The position numbers and the translations under genes are program-made. The notes under the pieces were generated by a model that was not told the DNA's origin, ran no database searches, and saw only the letters and a program-made list of their open reading frames with translations. From Zhengitettix transpicula (lineage: Eukaryota > Arthropoda > Insecta > Orthoptera > Tetrigidae): a stretch of 64,000 nucleotides of DNA. The stretch's first letter is position 1; every line of letters begins with the position of its first letter. The stretch lies in the NCBI GenBank assembly GCA_037074705.1, contig CM073596.1, forward strand, positions 24,216,001 to 24,280,000, given 5' to 3'. Positions 36,481 through 49,000 of this stretch are shown here, piece after piece.

Positions 36481-36786
36481 AGAAATATATGCAAGATAAA
36501 TGCAGGTATTATTACTTAAGAGTGCTATTGTTGTAATTTATACTTGGCATTTTTCCGTTTTTGCGCCTTTGATAATTTGAGGACACTTCCAGGGTGAAAA
36601 TTGTTTTATCGTCATGTAATATGGCGAATATATTTCTCACGACAACAACACGGTAAATTATTTCTCTATATCCACGGCTCTCAAAATGTTGCTAGAGGAC
36701 GGTTATTGTCAGGAGAAAAAAATTGTGGGTTTATTTAACACACGTTGCAATCACGCATTGGCCGAAGACTCTGAAGACAATTTTCT

Positions 36787-36788
<2 letters not shown>

Positions 36789-36864
<76 letters not shown>

Positions 36865-36876
36865 ATATATATATAT
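36789..36876. repeat. (CT)n followed by (TA)n compound microsatellite
   Basis: About 38 bp of CT followed by about 50 bp of TA with one interruption. It ends directly at the outer end of the foldback element starting near 36875. Confidence 0.95.
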
Positions 36877-37371
36877 TGGTATGGAAACAAACTTCTCTCC
36901 CGCTATCGGAAGGGCGTGGGACAAGTACCCAATGCCCGACCTACCTGATGCAGGTTTTTCTATGGTTTTCCTTGCATTTCTTTAGGCGAATGCCGGGTTG
37001 GATGCTTAAAATATAGCCCGGGGGCCCTAGTAACCCTTGGCTACCTTCCTCTACCCTTCCACATCCCCCCATTTCAAATACCTTCCTATGCTATTAAACG
37101 GGAGTTGCCCAAAGTGGATTACCCTCATGTAGCTTGTTGCCCTAAATAAAAAAAATTAAAAAAATAGAGAGATAGGTTGTGGCTTACCTGAAAGTGAAGT
37201 GCGGTGTCGCCATGAGGAACTGAAGGTTGTTCTTCAAATTTTCGGAGGCTCTCAGCCTCCTTCTTCAGAGCCTCCGAAAATTTGAAGAACAACCTTCAGT
37301 TCCTCATGGCGACACCGCACTTCACTTTCAGGTAAGCCACAACCTATCTCTTTATCCTTTCCATACCAATA
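36875..37371. repeat. TTGGTATGGAA-family foldback element, interrupted by a retroposon
   Basis: The outer left end (TATTGGTATGGAAA, 36874-36887) is separated from the rest of the left arm (AGAGATAGGTTGTGGC onward, 37167) by copy G of the retroposon. The inner parts, 37167-37250 and 37269-37355, are almost exact inverted repeats around an 18-bp loop. The right outer end is CCATACCAATA at 37361-37371. The sister copy at 15967-16257 shows what the uninterrupted element looks like. Confidence 0.85.
36888..37166 (+). mobile_element. 5'-truncated retroposon copy nested in a foldback element (copy G)
   Basis: The copy starts inside the family at CAAACTTCTCTCCC and ends CCCTAAATAAAAAAAATTAAA, splitting the left arm of the foldback element. 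It supplies a clean insertion showing that the family inserts as a 5'-truncated copy with an A-rich 3' tail. A target-site duplication could not be defined because the flanks are A-rich. Confidence 0.85.
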
Positions 37372-37375
37372 TTTT

Positions 37376-40300
37376 TGACAATATCACATTCTTACTATTA
37401 CAATATATATTGATGAAGCCATGTGTCATGACTAAATTAAAGTAGCTTAAAACCAATCCCAATGTATTATTCTCGAGGAAGCAAAGTAAACGTAAATATA
37501 AGATGGACGTGTATATGTAATAAATAATTTAATTTCAAGTACTGTAATGTGCTAGATTCAATGGATGATGGAAAATGAGTTATGTAAAGGAGGAAATTGT
37601 TAAAATCCCCGAGAAAGTTATTGAACTACGAAACAGATTGTAATTTAAATGAAAATATTCGAATGGAAAATGTGTTAAATTGAAGATGATTTTTCGTTAC
37701 TTAATATCTGTTGAGTACTGAGCTTCGCGACAGGAATTCTTTGGAGCTTCGCTCGAACTTCCTTGTCGACAAACACTTCTTGATTTTACATCTATAATCC
37801 ATGAAATGCACATATGAGGTTTTTGAAAGTGCCGGAGGGGTGAAGGAGCCTTTGATCAGCCCGCAAAGAAAAGACAAATTATTGGCGGTATGGATCAGGC
37901 AGGATGGAGTGGGATGAGGGGGGGGGGGCAGAGGCATTCGCGGCTGCTGAACGCGCACTCCAGTGTCGATGACAGAGGAGGCATTGCGTTAATTTGATAA
38001 TTAAGGATGTGAGGCAGAACAAGTGAAAGAGGTAAGCACCGGGGAGAACGAGATGGTGAACCGCTTCAAACCAGCCTTGACGACGGCGAGTGTCATCCCC
38101 GGCGAAGATGGAGTGGAGCATCCGGAGAGTCAGTAACAAATATTCTATATACATCAGCATCATCCGCAATTTGAACCTGTACTTCATGTTGTTGTCTACC
38201 TCGCTCCTTTGATTCTACGTGAATGCTGCTGACTTATTTCTCTTTGATTTGGGGCTTCTTTAAATAAGTCTTTTGCCTTGAAACGGTTAAGTAATGGCCA
38301 TACAGGACGCGAATCTGATGAGCTGGTGGATGTTGACTGTGGTTGGGCGGTGCTACTAGTAGTTCAAGGCTAGGCGCCACTTCTCACTGTTCAAGGCCTT
38401 TCCGTGTTAGCACACGTCTGCAGTCTGCTTCGTACACCTTGCTAGAACCCGCTACCACCACATGCAATCACCGATCAAAAAATTGAAAGAATACAGTACT
38501 AAATTCGAAAATCAGAATGCAAAACTGTGGCAGACTTGCCTGAAGTTCTGCTTATAACACGAATAAACTTCGTTTTTACTGCCTGATAGAGTAACATTTT
38601 AAGAACTGTAAAAGTATATAAGTAAAAAGACGATCATAAAAAGTCATGTCTTTCACGAAGGAATCAAGGTGTCTAATACTAGAAATAGGCCTACTGAATT
38701 CAACGAGATTTATCTAAAAACTAAAATTGGGATTCTGCAAGTGACTGTGCACTATTTGACGGGCAGTTCCAGGTAGTAACAAATTATTTTAAACTTTTTT
38801 CGCGTGTTCTGAAACAAGTTGGGCTACGAGTGTCCAATAATTTAAATTAGAAATTTCAATTTATCGTTTTTTTACGGCCAAATATTCTGTTAAAATACTG
38901 GACAATTGTCGTTTTACTGCTGTTATAAAACAGTTCCCTCGGTGGGACAACTCTTTTTCAACACTTCATTAACTGGGTTAGGTGTCAAAACAATTGTTTC
39001 TGGATTGTTATCGTTTATCAAAAGTTTAACAACGTACAATTTATTTTATATATAAATTAATAAATAAAATTTACAGGACATTTTCTACTTTGCCACCGCA
39101 GAGTTTGTGAAACGGGATATATTTAATATATATCAGAATAAATATCAAAGTACAAAAGCACATGCTAATAACGTAATTAAATCCATGATGTGTTGTTGTT
39201 AATCGTTTTAGCAAATATTTCCTTACTCATACAATTTTTTAGTGAGATTTTTAAAAAATATTACTTATTTCCGTGCATAGATATTTGTTGACGTTCTTCA
39301 AAATTAAAGACGAACTTTTCGGTCAATAATTGAAATAGGCTCCACGATTCTTAAGGGAACGTAATAGTATTTTCTGCGTTGTTTTTTCCTAGAGTGCGGT
39401 TATTACATAAAAAAAATTCTGTTTGTAAGAAGCATCAAATTTTCTTGCTGTTAAAAAAGACTCACAAATATATTACTGCCTTTTTGCAGGAACAGTATAA
39501 AATTGTATGAAACGTACAAACTGGTGTCTGGGTTAATCCAGCTTTCTGATAATTTTTTTCGGAGTTGGGAATGAATCGTGAGTATCCACCTTTTGGATAC
39601 GACGTCTTGACACCATATAAATTACATTTTTTTTAAAGTTATCACTAGATCGGATCATTGTTCCCATATTTGAAGCACAAATATCAATAAAGCTGTGCAT
39701 TTTCGGCCACAAAGTTCATCACCCAACTGAAGCTGTTACAATTTTTCCTGACCAAAGTTTTGCTACCGATCGCCTAAGCAATGTTTCCTCCTTTCCGACG
39801 ATCCAATTTTCATTTCTGAATCGTATCTCTCCCATCTTCTACGCGCCACGAGGTTCAATACTCCCTCGTGGCGTGTTCTCTGGAATCGATTTGATCCTCA
39901 GATTCGGCCGACTCTTCAAACTCTCGCTAAAGACCCACATTTCTGTTACTATAACACTTGGCGTCATTTTAGTTTACTTTTGCGACACTGATTTCCAGTC
40001 ACGTTGAAAGATGATACAATCGGCTCATTGTCACTTGGGGATGCGCCATCTTTGGTTCCTTCTATACATGAACCTTGAACGAGCATTAAAATTCACAAGT
40101 GAGAATGTATTCGTCAAAGTAATTGTTCAGGAAATGATGTAGATTTTGTGGGTGATTTCAAAACTGTCGTATATTGGAATAATAAAACTCTTAAAATCAT
40201 TAAATGAAGTTTGAAAAATTATACTCGTTAAAAAAATGTGCTGTTTCAAGCCGCCATAATAAATCATATAAATTAAGACAATTTTCCCTCATTCCAATTT

Positions 40301-40728
40301 CAATGTTCGAAACCAGTAGGTTTCTCTTCTTGAAAATTACTGTCTTCGAGCTATAATCCTAACACAGACTTCAGCCAATTTCACTTTTTTTTTACTCACA
40401 GTTCCTGACTCCTAGCGTACGTCTAAAATGTACGATGTATTTTACATTTGAAATGACTGGTACACGACGTCTGTCGCATTCGTGACATGCATCTGTATGA
40501 GTCACACACATCGCCGACTCTTAATATTCAGGTTAACGCCAGTTTCTCTTTACCTGGTACTGCCTTTACATCCAACATTTCTCCAGAGATGAAGGTTGAA
40601 GGCACGTCCCTTGTATCAGTAGTTGATTCACACTGATGAATCAATTTCCATTTGAGTGGTTGTTGTAAATGGGTTAAGAGATTTTATGCGCCATGAAACT
40701 AAAGTAACGTGCTGGTTTTTTTTAAAAA
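37376..40728. other. No recognised gene
   Basis: Mostly AT-rich. A GC-richer patch at 37800-38470 includes a G10 run near 37919 and two open minus-strand frames (37701-37958, 37879-38187) of no recognised family. No repeats of the window's main families were seen. Confidence 0.4.
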
Positions 40729-40729
40729 G

Positions 40730-41080
40730 AAAAAAAGGTGTAGACAAGCTATGTATAGGGTAATCCACGTGGTGCCAACTACCCTCTTATAGCATAGGAA
40801 AGGGATTTGAAAGGGGGGATGCGGAAGGGTAGAGGTAGGTAGACAAGGGTTAACTAGGGCCCCCGGGCTACGGTTTAAGGATTCTACCCGGAAATTCGCC
40901 TAAAAGTGATGCAGGGAAAACCCTAGAAAAACCTGCATCAGGCACGTCGGGCATTTGGTACTTGTCTCACGCCCTTCCGATGGCGGGAGAGGGGTTTTCA
41001 GTGGGGTCGCAGCTTTCCCCTCGCCGTGCCTTGACTGGTTTAGGAGGCAGCTGGCCGACTATTCCAATAGTTGAACAAGG
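40730..41080 (-). mobile_element. Inverted copy of the retroposon family (copy H)
   Basis: On the minus strand it runs from GACTATTCCAATAG/GGCCAGCTGCCTCC through GGGGTCGCAGC, GGGCGTGAGACAAGTACC, ACCTGCATCA-type, CTAGGGTTTTCCCTGCATCA, AGCCCGGGGGCCCTAG, CTTCCGCATCCCCCC and GGATTACCCTATACATAGC to a GTCTACACC tail. This copy and copies I and J share an alternative 3' end, (C)TATACATAGC.TGTCTACA, instead of the A run after CATGTAGCCTGTT. Confidence 0.85.
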
Positions 41081-41459
41081 TCGAGATATCAATGGAGAGA
41101 ATATTATTATGACTTCGAGTATTTCACTTGGGTTTTAGGAAAACTTTGATGGGATATCACTGTGATTGGTGCCTAAATTTGGTGTTAAGTTCGTTATGTT
41201 TCCGTTCATAGTATTCCAGACAGCCTTCATTCTTAGCGATCTGGGGAATTGATAATTAAAAATATGGATCTTAATTATGGAAGAAGAGCGTGAAGATAAT
41301 TGAATGTTAAGCTATATTCTACTGGTCGGGAGAAAAGTTTATATTTAACTGATAAATGCTTAATATGTAGTAACCGATTACATTGTTCTTGTAGTATAAC
41401 TATATTGCAACAATTTATTATTAATTGGCTTAACCCGTTAAAAAGATGTTCAAGATTAC

Positions 41460-41835
41460 AAAAACGAGGAAAGGAGATACTTGGAAATATCTATGCCTCA
41501 TTGAATGACGGAAATCAGAACTGTATGACAAACGAGATAGAGTTGCAGAAATAATGAGTAATAGATATGCGATTGTTAGGGCATGTTGAAAGAATGTAAG
41601 GGTAAAATAATTTTTTTAACGGAAACCCAGGAGGACGTAGTATGACTGGAAGACCAAGGACCAGGTGGCTGGATAATGTGGAGGAGGAACTGAGAGCGAT
41701 GGGAGTTAGAAGACGGAGAACCAAGGCGATTTTCAGAGAAGAATGGGCGGTGATTGTCCGGGAGGCCAAGGCCCTACATAGGCTATGGCGCCAAGGAGAA
41801 AGAATGAAAGCAATGCAAGCACGTCATTTGGATGT
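41460..41835 (+). pseudogene. LINE reverse-transcriptase C-terminal remnant
   Basis: Translation of 41460-41550 gives KEILGNIYASLNDGNQN, like the ERKILRKIYGP..E block near the end of many LINE ORF2 proteins. After a frame break, 41642 onward gives GRPRTRWLDNVEEELRAMGV and then REEWAVIVREAKAL. GRPR.RWLD.VE.DL...G...W followed by R..W..IV.EAK is the usual C-terminal signature of these proteins. The polymerase domain is absent and frames are broken, so this is a dead 3' fragment. The clade is not assigned with confidence. Confidence 0.75.
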
Positions 41836-41935
41836 GAATTTAACCATTCATCGGTTTAATTGTGATTTCTCGTGTCAGGTACTTATTAACTATTGGTGTC
41901 GTCATTCTGACTCCTCAACAATGGAACCGGACTAG

Positions 41936-43740
41936 CGACAGCTTATAATTCTGTATGGGTAATTTACGTACGTACTGTCGAAGTTTTTGCTCAGAAAATG
42001 TAGCAATCCATTAATATTTATTTATTCCTTCAATGACGTTATGAAGCAGTTCATTCTGGTGTCCGATCCAGTTCTGCTGGTTCCTGTTCATAATATTGTA
42101 TCACAATTTCCTGTAGAATTTTATTTTTTTCCTGTTCTTCTGCAGCTTCACATTTTAGAGTGATCAGTATTATAAGAAAATGTTACAATATTTACGCTCG
42201 TCAGGTCAACTAGAAAATGATTCTGATGAGCCTCTACATGTTTTCCAGATTTTTCCGCAGCAGTTGTGTTGGTAATGAAAACTCGCGTTATTCTGTAAGA
42301 TTCGAAGAATGAAATTTCATTTGTGTGTGTACATCGTATTCACGATTTCACAAAGCCGTCAATTATTTCCATGCAATTATCAGTCTTCTCATATCTTTGA
42401 GCCGAGAGACGGCGTTTGGTCATCATGACGTCTCGCACAGTTTATAAAGGAGTATGTAGGCTATACATGGTGTTGACTCTGGAATGCAACACATCCTTGG
42501 GTCACATCCAATCACTGTATCACAGAGTCGGCCCAATGACATGTCTACTTTTTCTATTTTAACCATGTAAAATAAAATGTTCAATGGAACCTTCTGTTTC
42601 TTACGGCAGTGACACTCTACTTGTGCTTCAATCAATCTGAACAAGGATTTATTGCAATGTCTGTGTTCTATATTTATATCAATATCGAGGCTGATAAGCG
42701 CCTGACTTTTGCTGACCTGTTGCTGACGAGCCTCCCTTCATCAGAGGACTCTGTGAAATGCACATTCCTCGCAGTCGCGAGCTGTAACATTCTTTTTGCT
42801 GTTATACCTTGTGTGGAATCAGGAACAGGTAACCTTGGTCTCTTAACATACTCGATCCATGCGTGTGTTCTGTTACCGACCTGTTGTGGTCAACGCCATT
42901 GACTCCTATCACAGGGTTCCCCGGGTTAAAATTCCGGCTTGGAAATAGATGTTTGTTTCTCATTTACGCTCAACATCCAAGTTTCAGAAAGGTCACAGGG
43001 AGTTCAACACACGACGTAGTTGTAATGATTTACCGACGAATAGAGTACAGATTATTTTACTGTTTTTTTAATAACCAGTTTTATTATTTGCAGCGATAGC
43101 TTTGTATATCCGATATTTCTTTGGGAAACAATCGACTATGTCAGGGAACTACCTTATCTTTTCTTACGTTATGGATTTGTTCAACTGAGACGTCTGGGCA
43201 GTAACATTTATCTGTCTCGTCGTCATCAATACCTCGACAGTATGTAGCGCGTTTTCGTAGCGTCAGCACGCGTCATTTGATATCTACTTGTCACAATATC
43301 CACATGACCTTCATTGCTCTCTATTAACGTCTCCGCAGAATGCAGCGAACGTAGTTACACTTCTCAATTACTGCTTAACTTTTATTCCGCCCCCTTCCTA
43401 TTCATTTTGATCCTTCATTTTTTTTTTGTAATAATGTTTTTTACTTATAGTTTATCGTACTATTTCTAAATAAACTCCAGGCTTTTCTCTTACTGGCAGT
43501 TTGAAAAAGTAGAAGTCGCGAGGATAACTAGATCAAATTCGATGTCTTGGAGACTTTTTCACATGTGATAAAGTTAATTGTGTGTAGCAAGTGAGAGGTA
43601 TATTTCTTCAAAATATAAAATTTTTATTGTAAAGACTGATAAATAGTAATTTGTTAATTTTTATACTAACTCCAATGTTTACATCAATCGCCAATTTGAA
43701 ATGAGAAATTAATTTATTTTCGGAATCTTTAATTTTTAAT
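41936..43740. other. No recognised gene
   Basis: Includes a GC-richer patch at 42680-42960 with open frames on the plus strand (42609-43099) that show no recognisable domain. Confidence 0.4.
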
Positions 43741-43744
43741 TCGA

Positions 43745-44410
43745 CAAAATATTTTTCATAGTAATTTAGTAAGTTATTACAGCCTAAATGAATATTGACA
43801 AAAAAAGTAAGAAGCCATTCTAAAATTATATATATATATATACGCTATTAATAAGTGAGGTCGTGAATGTTGGACACTAACTGATGATGAAAAATTGAGA
43901 ATATTTGAAAGGAAGATTCTGAGAAAGGTCCCAGCTGTATTGACTGTATATGGAGGATAAAATACAAATTATGAGCTATACAAACGGTATATAACCCTAC
44001 ACAGTACATCCTACGAAAATATGTTATGGAGCTTTAAAGCCATCTTAGCTTGGGCCTCCCTTTTCTTCTGGCTGTGAGAAGTTTAATTTCTTACTTGGTC
44101 TTTCATTACGTGTCCTAAGCATATAAGCCTACATATTTTCATGTATAACTGTGTAGGGTTATACACAGCCTGTATAGCTCTTAATTTTTATTTTATCCTC
44201 CATTTACCGTCAACACAGCTTGGACTTTCCTCAGCATCTTCCTTTCAAATATTCTTAATTTTTCATCGTCAGAGAGTGTCCAACACTCACGACCATACTT
44301 ATTAATATTGTATATTGATTATTTTAGACTGGCTTCTTACTATTTTTGCCTTTATTTTTTAGGCTGTAATAACTTACTAAATTATAATAAAAAATATATT
44401 TTTATTTTTT
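43745..44410. repeat. Inverted duplication of a LINE reverse-transcriptase tail
   Basis: The left arm (about 43745-44000, plus) and right arm (about 44150-44410, minus) are inverted copies separated by about 150 bp. In both, translation gives CWTLSDDEKLRIFERK and M/ILRKV.AVLTV, then an ELYR/K.Y-like block. This matches the W.L...E.RL..FERKILRKIYGP region of LINE ORF2 C termini. Both copies have stops and frame breaks. The shared flanks (GGCTGTAATAACTTACTAAATT outside the coding part) show that the duplication includes non-coding sequence. A (TA)n at 43829-43852 is in the left arm only. Confidence 0.8.
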
Positions 44411-44629
44411 TTATTTAAACACTGTATCATACATTTTGTGTGTGAATATAATGTAAAAGTAGGTTTCAAGGTGATTGAAGTACGGAGAAATGGATTCCCA
44501 AGGATGGAAGGAACATCTCAAGCACAGCGCAGATTGAAAGATAATTTTCCAGGATGAGAAAGCAATTAGTTTTTTTTAAAAAAAATTGGATTGCAAGCAA
44601 ATTTTTTGTACATTATTTTAAGGATGTGA

Positions 44630-44790
44630 AAGGTAATAAGGAGTAGACTGGAATATTTTGATATGCGTTGTTCCAGAAGAATGTTGAAGGTTACATGGAA
44701 GGGAGAGAGTTTCTAAACGTACTGACGAAAGAAGTAACTTGAGCACTCTAACAAGAAGGCAAACAAATGTTTTGAGTCAAGGTTTCGTTA
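44630..44790 (+). pseudogene. LINE reverse-transcriptase tail remnant
   Basis: Translation near 44650-44715 gives a frame with YFDMRC, then SRRMLKVTW after a one-base break. This resembles the FEMWC.RRMLKI.W block found in C termini of RTE/CR1-type LINE proteins. Short and frame-broken, it is assigned by this motif only. Confidence 0.5.
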
Positions 44791-44794
44791 ACCC

Positions 44795-45573
44795 AGTGAT
44801 GGAGGGTACAGCATTGATCACAGATAATTAGAAATGTCTGAGTAACGAACAAATATGAGATATGAAGAGGCCGGAGAGCCGCACAAAACTAGCTTAAGCT
44901 TACGTGATTTTAATAATTTGATAGCATTTATTGAGTTGTGTGCACTTGTGCGTGTAAATGTGTATGGAGCCTTTTGTGCAAATTGGGCTACGGAAGAGGT
45001 TTCTTTGTCGAATGTGCTTAGAGCAATTCGCAGGTGATCGTTAGTAGTCCGGTGTACGCATGCGGGCATATTTGCAAACTTCATTCATAACACTCCGTTA
45101 AGTGTTAGCACCTGCAGGTATCACGTAATACTGAAAGCTTCCGACTTGGAGCTGTCTGGCCCGCGAAGCCAAACGTAACGCCACTCAGATGAGTGGGAAA
45201 TTCGTTTTCTGATTAAACAGAAAGCTACAGTAGTACGTTTATGCGACCACGTGTTTTAAAAGAATGCACAATGGCTTCGGGCGAGAGCAATGATCCCACA
45301 TGTCATTTGAATACCATTATAAACGGTCGATTGTATTGCCAACTTGCGGTAATTTACCTAGCTCAGTTCAGCGTTACAGATATTCAATTTTCGGATTAAC
45401 TTTTGTTTAGCTGTGTGTCTTAGCTCGTAAGTGGATTTGAATCTTGGATTTGCCTTCATTCACAACATTTTTAATCACTTTGGTTCAATCAGTTCTTCCA
45501 CGTGGACACACTCATTGCTTATTTAAGAAAGCTTCAAATCCTGTAGTTCATGTAATGACATTTATTTTATACC

Positions 45574-45575
<2 letters not shown>
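44795..45575. other. No recognised gene
   Basis: Mixed composition. Opposite-strand open frames at 44818-45084 overlap and show no domain. Confidence 0.4.
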
Positions 45576-45579
<4 letters not shown>

Positions 45580-45620
<41 letters not shown>

Positions 45621-46096
45621 CTGGGTGCCCGGCGTTGTCCATGTACGTATTTATACAAACCCGAAAAAATATTAAATTCTATATTAATCTTTACTCAAGA
45701 AGTGATTTAACCTAAATCTAAATGTTCCTACTTCCGTACATTCTTTCGACTGGTAGCGTATTAATTGAACAGCTATAAAATACACGGAATTTTATTGCAT
45801 CAATCCCAACAAACATACCTCTGAATTTCTTTACGAATATAATACTTAAATACACTCTTTGAGTATTGCATGAATTTCCCTCTTCAGACATTACGAAATA
45901 TTAAATTGAAGAAATTATTAACTAGATTCATAATGTAAACAAATGGTCGCCATATTGGTGTCACTAAATAGGGGTTTCTCATCCCCACAGCACCGTTTCT
46001 CGTGTTTGTAAGAATGTGTGTACCACGTTTCGTTGCACTCTGTCCACGCGTTAAAATTAACGTAAATACATACATACTTTCTTATTATATAGAAGA
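45580..46096 (+). repeat. Dispersed repeat headed by (TA)n, AGCTGGGTGCCCGGCGTTG type
   Basis: A (TA)n run (45583-45618) leads into AGCTGGGTGCCCGGCGTTG. The segment ends about 470 bp later with ACCACGTTTCGTTGCACTC, TGTCCACGCGTTAAAA and ACATACATACTTTC, then TTATATAGAAGAG. The pair of a CCCGGCGTTG-like start and a TTTCGTTG...GTCCACGCGTT, ACATACATAC...TATATAGA-like end is typical of a widespread class of LINE-3'-end or SINE repeats in animal genomes. I recognise the style, not a named family. No protein frame was found. Confidence 0.55.
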
Positions 46097-46099
46097 GTT

Positions 46100-49000
46100 T
46101 GTTATCAAGTACGACAGACTCAATACTTACTCTGAATTTCTACTCTCCATTTAATTTTAGCGCCAGTTTTCTGTTTCTTAAGAAAAATTCTTCTTTTAAA
46201 TTGTCAATATGTTGAATCTTCCTTGTCCTACACAATTCTTAAAATTCATTTGTTCATCAATGACAACTATGAAGGATCTCTTCGATCCTTTCCTCAGAAG
46301 ATCTGTTTATAATATCGATGAATCTACTGTATTATCATATTACTCTTTGTTACCCTGTTCATCCAAATTTTTTCATTGTTCTCTAGCAACGTATTACTCA
46401 AAACTCTCCAAGGTATTTTATTTCCATTTGTCCAAGTCTCTCATATATTTATTACCTTGTGTTCTAAATCCAGTATTGTTTGTATTATTAATGTGTATAT
46501 ATTTGTGTCATCGAATGTATAACGATCAGCTTTTTCGAAAAAATTATTAAATTTAGCAAAAATTGCGACAAAAGTATGACTTTCCTGCTTAATACACGAG
46601 AATTTGTAGTAGTGCAGAACTTTGCACTTTATACGTAGTAGTAGGCATAGCAAATTTATAGCATTAATGAAACAAGGTTATGAAATTCGTTACAATCTAC
46701 TAATTGATGCGGTTCTTAAAAGCTCGGGGTATTCGGGTGTGATTTGGATTAGGGAATTTAATTTAAATTATACCATTGAATACAGTGCTATTCCTGGAAT
46801 TTAGCTGCGCTGCTATTTCAAATGAACTGGCAAGACAAGTTATAGACAATTAACCAAGAAAAATTATTTCTGACATTGGTGCTGCGAGGTTTAAGGGTCT
46901 TGATACGTCTACCTGTCTTCACGATCTGAGTTGATGGTTTTGCTGCTAAAATTATTTGTAGTATATGGAAAATTTATTTTATTTTTATACGGCTGTGATC
47001 AGATTAACGTAATTTGATTGAGTTTCTCCAATTAAGATGTCACTGTGGTTTAAGAGTGCCAGCCAATCTTTTTGTCTCATGACTTCGGTCTTTTAAGGAT
47101 AGTATTTGTTTTCTCTCCTCAGTTTTTCTGCCCGTATGATGGATCGGACTGTATTTTCTTCTCTGCTTAGTGGGTTGTGTCGCCGTTCCTACGGCTGTGA
47201 TGGATGTTGAGACAGACAAGAGCTGCTGTCTCTTCCGGCACGTAATGGAAGCTGCCACATGTTCCTTGCATTGTTCCTCGAAGGCGCCAGGGTCCCCCGT
47301 CTGAGGAACGACTCTGGTATCACATAACTGCTACAACTGAAATTTATGGTTAATAATACCGAAATTGAAGGATTTCTATGAGAAAATGTAACTTCTTTAT
47401 CTTTGTGATAAAGTCAGAGCCCTTGAACCCGAGGAATATAGTCCACGAACTTTTACGATACTGCAAAAATATTGAAATTAAACTGCGCCCGTTACTGAAT
47501 CATCGTCTAACATCGATATTTAGACTTCTGTGGTAACTGTATACATTGGTAAAAAAATCCGAATCAAAGTGAACATTAAGTGTGAGATTACAATAGATTT
47601 ATTTATCGACCTCAAATGAGGAAATAGGCTTCGTCACAAGGGTAGACATTAGTAATTAGTTATGCTAAACATACAGGCTTTGAAAACCAAAAGTATCTAA
47701 ACGCACTCGTCTTTTAATCGCTAAGAACACAGGTCTAATTAAAAAATTAACACACTTTTAACAGGAGGAAAAAAACAATTTATTCAGCTCTGACGAACAT
47801 TCTTCGTTCTGAAAAATTCGTTTTTTGCAGTCGGAAATTATTGAAACAGAAAGGAGCAAACAGAACCAATGTAGGTAATACGGATCAAAATAAAAATATT
47901 GTTGGCATGTAATCAGCACTTTTCTAAGCAAAATAATATTTAACTGTCACGAGAATGATTTAAACAGTCACTAAGTTATAAATAAAACTGCTTGACGAAG
48001 TTGCTAAATGTCTGAAAAAAAACGGGGGGGGGGGGAAGTTGTATAACAATATTTTATTCTAGCTTGTATTCACAACATTGTATATCTGTTATTAAAGTCA
48101 AATTGTTCCAAATAACATTAAAATCCAAAACGCACATTTTTGTAACTAATTCGTATCCACACAATTTCATACACAAATATATTTTAAAAAAAGATGAAAT
48201 CCAAATGCTTCATATCCAATACAAATCCTACCAAAGAATTAACAATTCACATTTCATTAACACAAGTATTCAGATCCTACAGTATTCAGATTATCACCAA
48301 ATTAATCCATAATATGTCTACCGCTACACAAATGAATGACCATGTTGATTAAAAGAAAATTCATATCGTAGTTTAGCAATTAAAATGATTGCATAGGCAA
48401 CGCCAAACGGATACTGTTTTAAATTGTTATATTTATAATATTTTAATCCATTGATATGTAATTTTCCAACTTTTCATATTATTTATCTTTGTTATTTTCT
48501 CTTTTTTATAACCTTTGACTATGCTAAAATCTTTGTACTATTATATCTATAATTTAATATTATGGTTGAGGGTCCACATTAAGACTGAAGCGTGTTGAAT
48601 TAAATTATAATGTTTAATTCTGTTTCCGCGTCATTAATAATTTTGACACTATCCTTCCCGCGATTGAATCGGAATCAGTTGGCGTATTTATATTTCGAGT
48701 AAATTTTTTGGTTATGTAGTGAACGGGTCGAAACAATTTGCATCTCTCTATTCATCCCGAGTCACGTAGCTATTTATTTCTAAGGTATCTTAAGCTGAAA
48801 ATGTGTAATCGAAAATTAAGTTTCCAGTAGTGTCGTATTATCCGTAAAATTCTGTGGCCATTTTAAATTGGAAGTGAATGTGGAGTTTCCCAACTATTAT
48901 TTGATCATGTGGATATGCAGTCTGCAATTTTAGATTGTCAAACAGTGACGGACTAAAAGATGTATTCCAATTGTATCGATCGAAGGTCAAGTGGCTTCCT

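Noticed and set aside
36789..36876. Open frame through (CT)n and (TA)n giving a Ser-Leu / Tyr-Ile repeat peptide
   Set aside because: It is an artefact of dinucleotide repeats, which are open in several frames.
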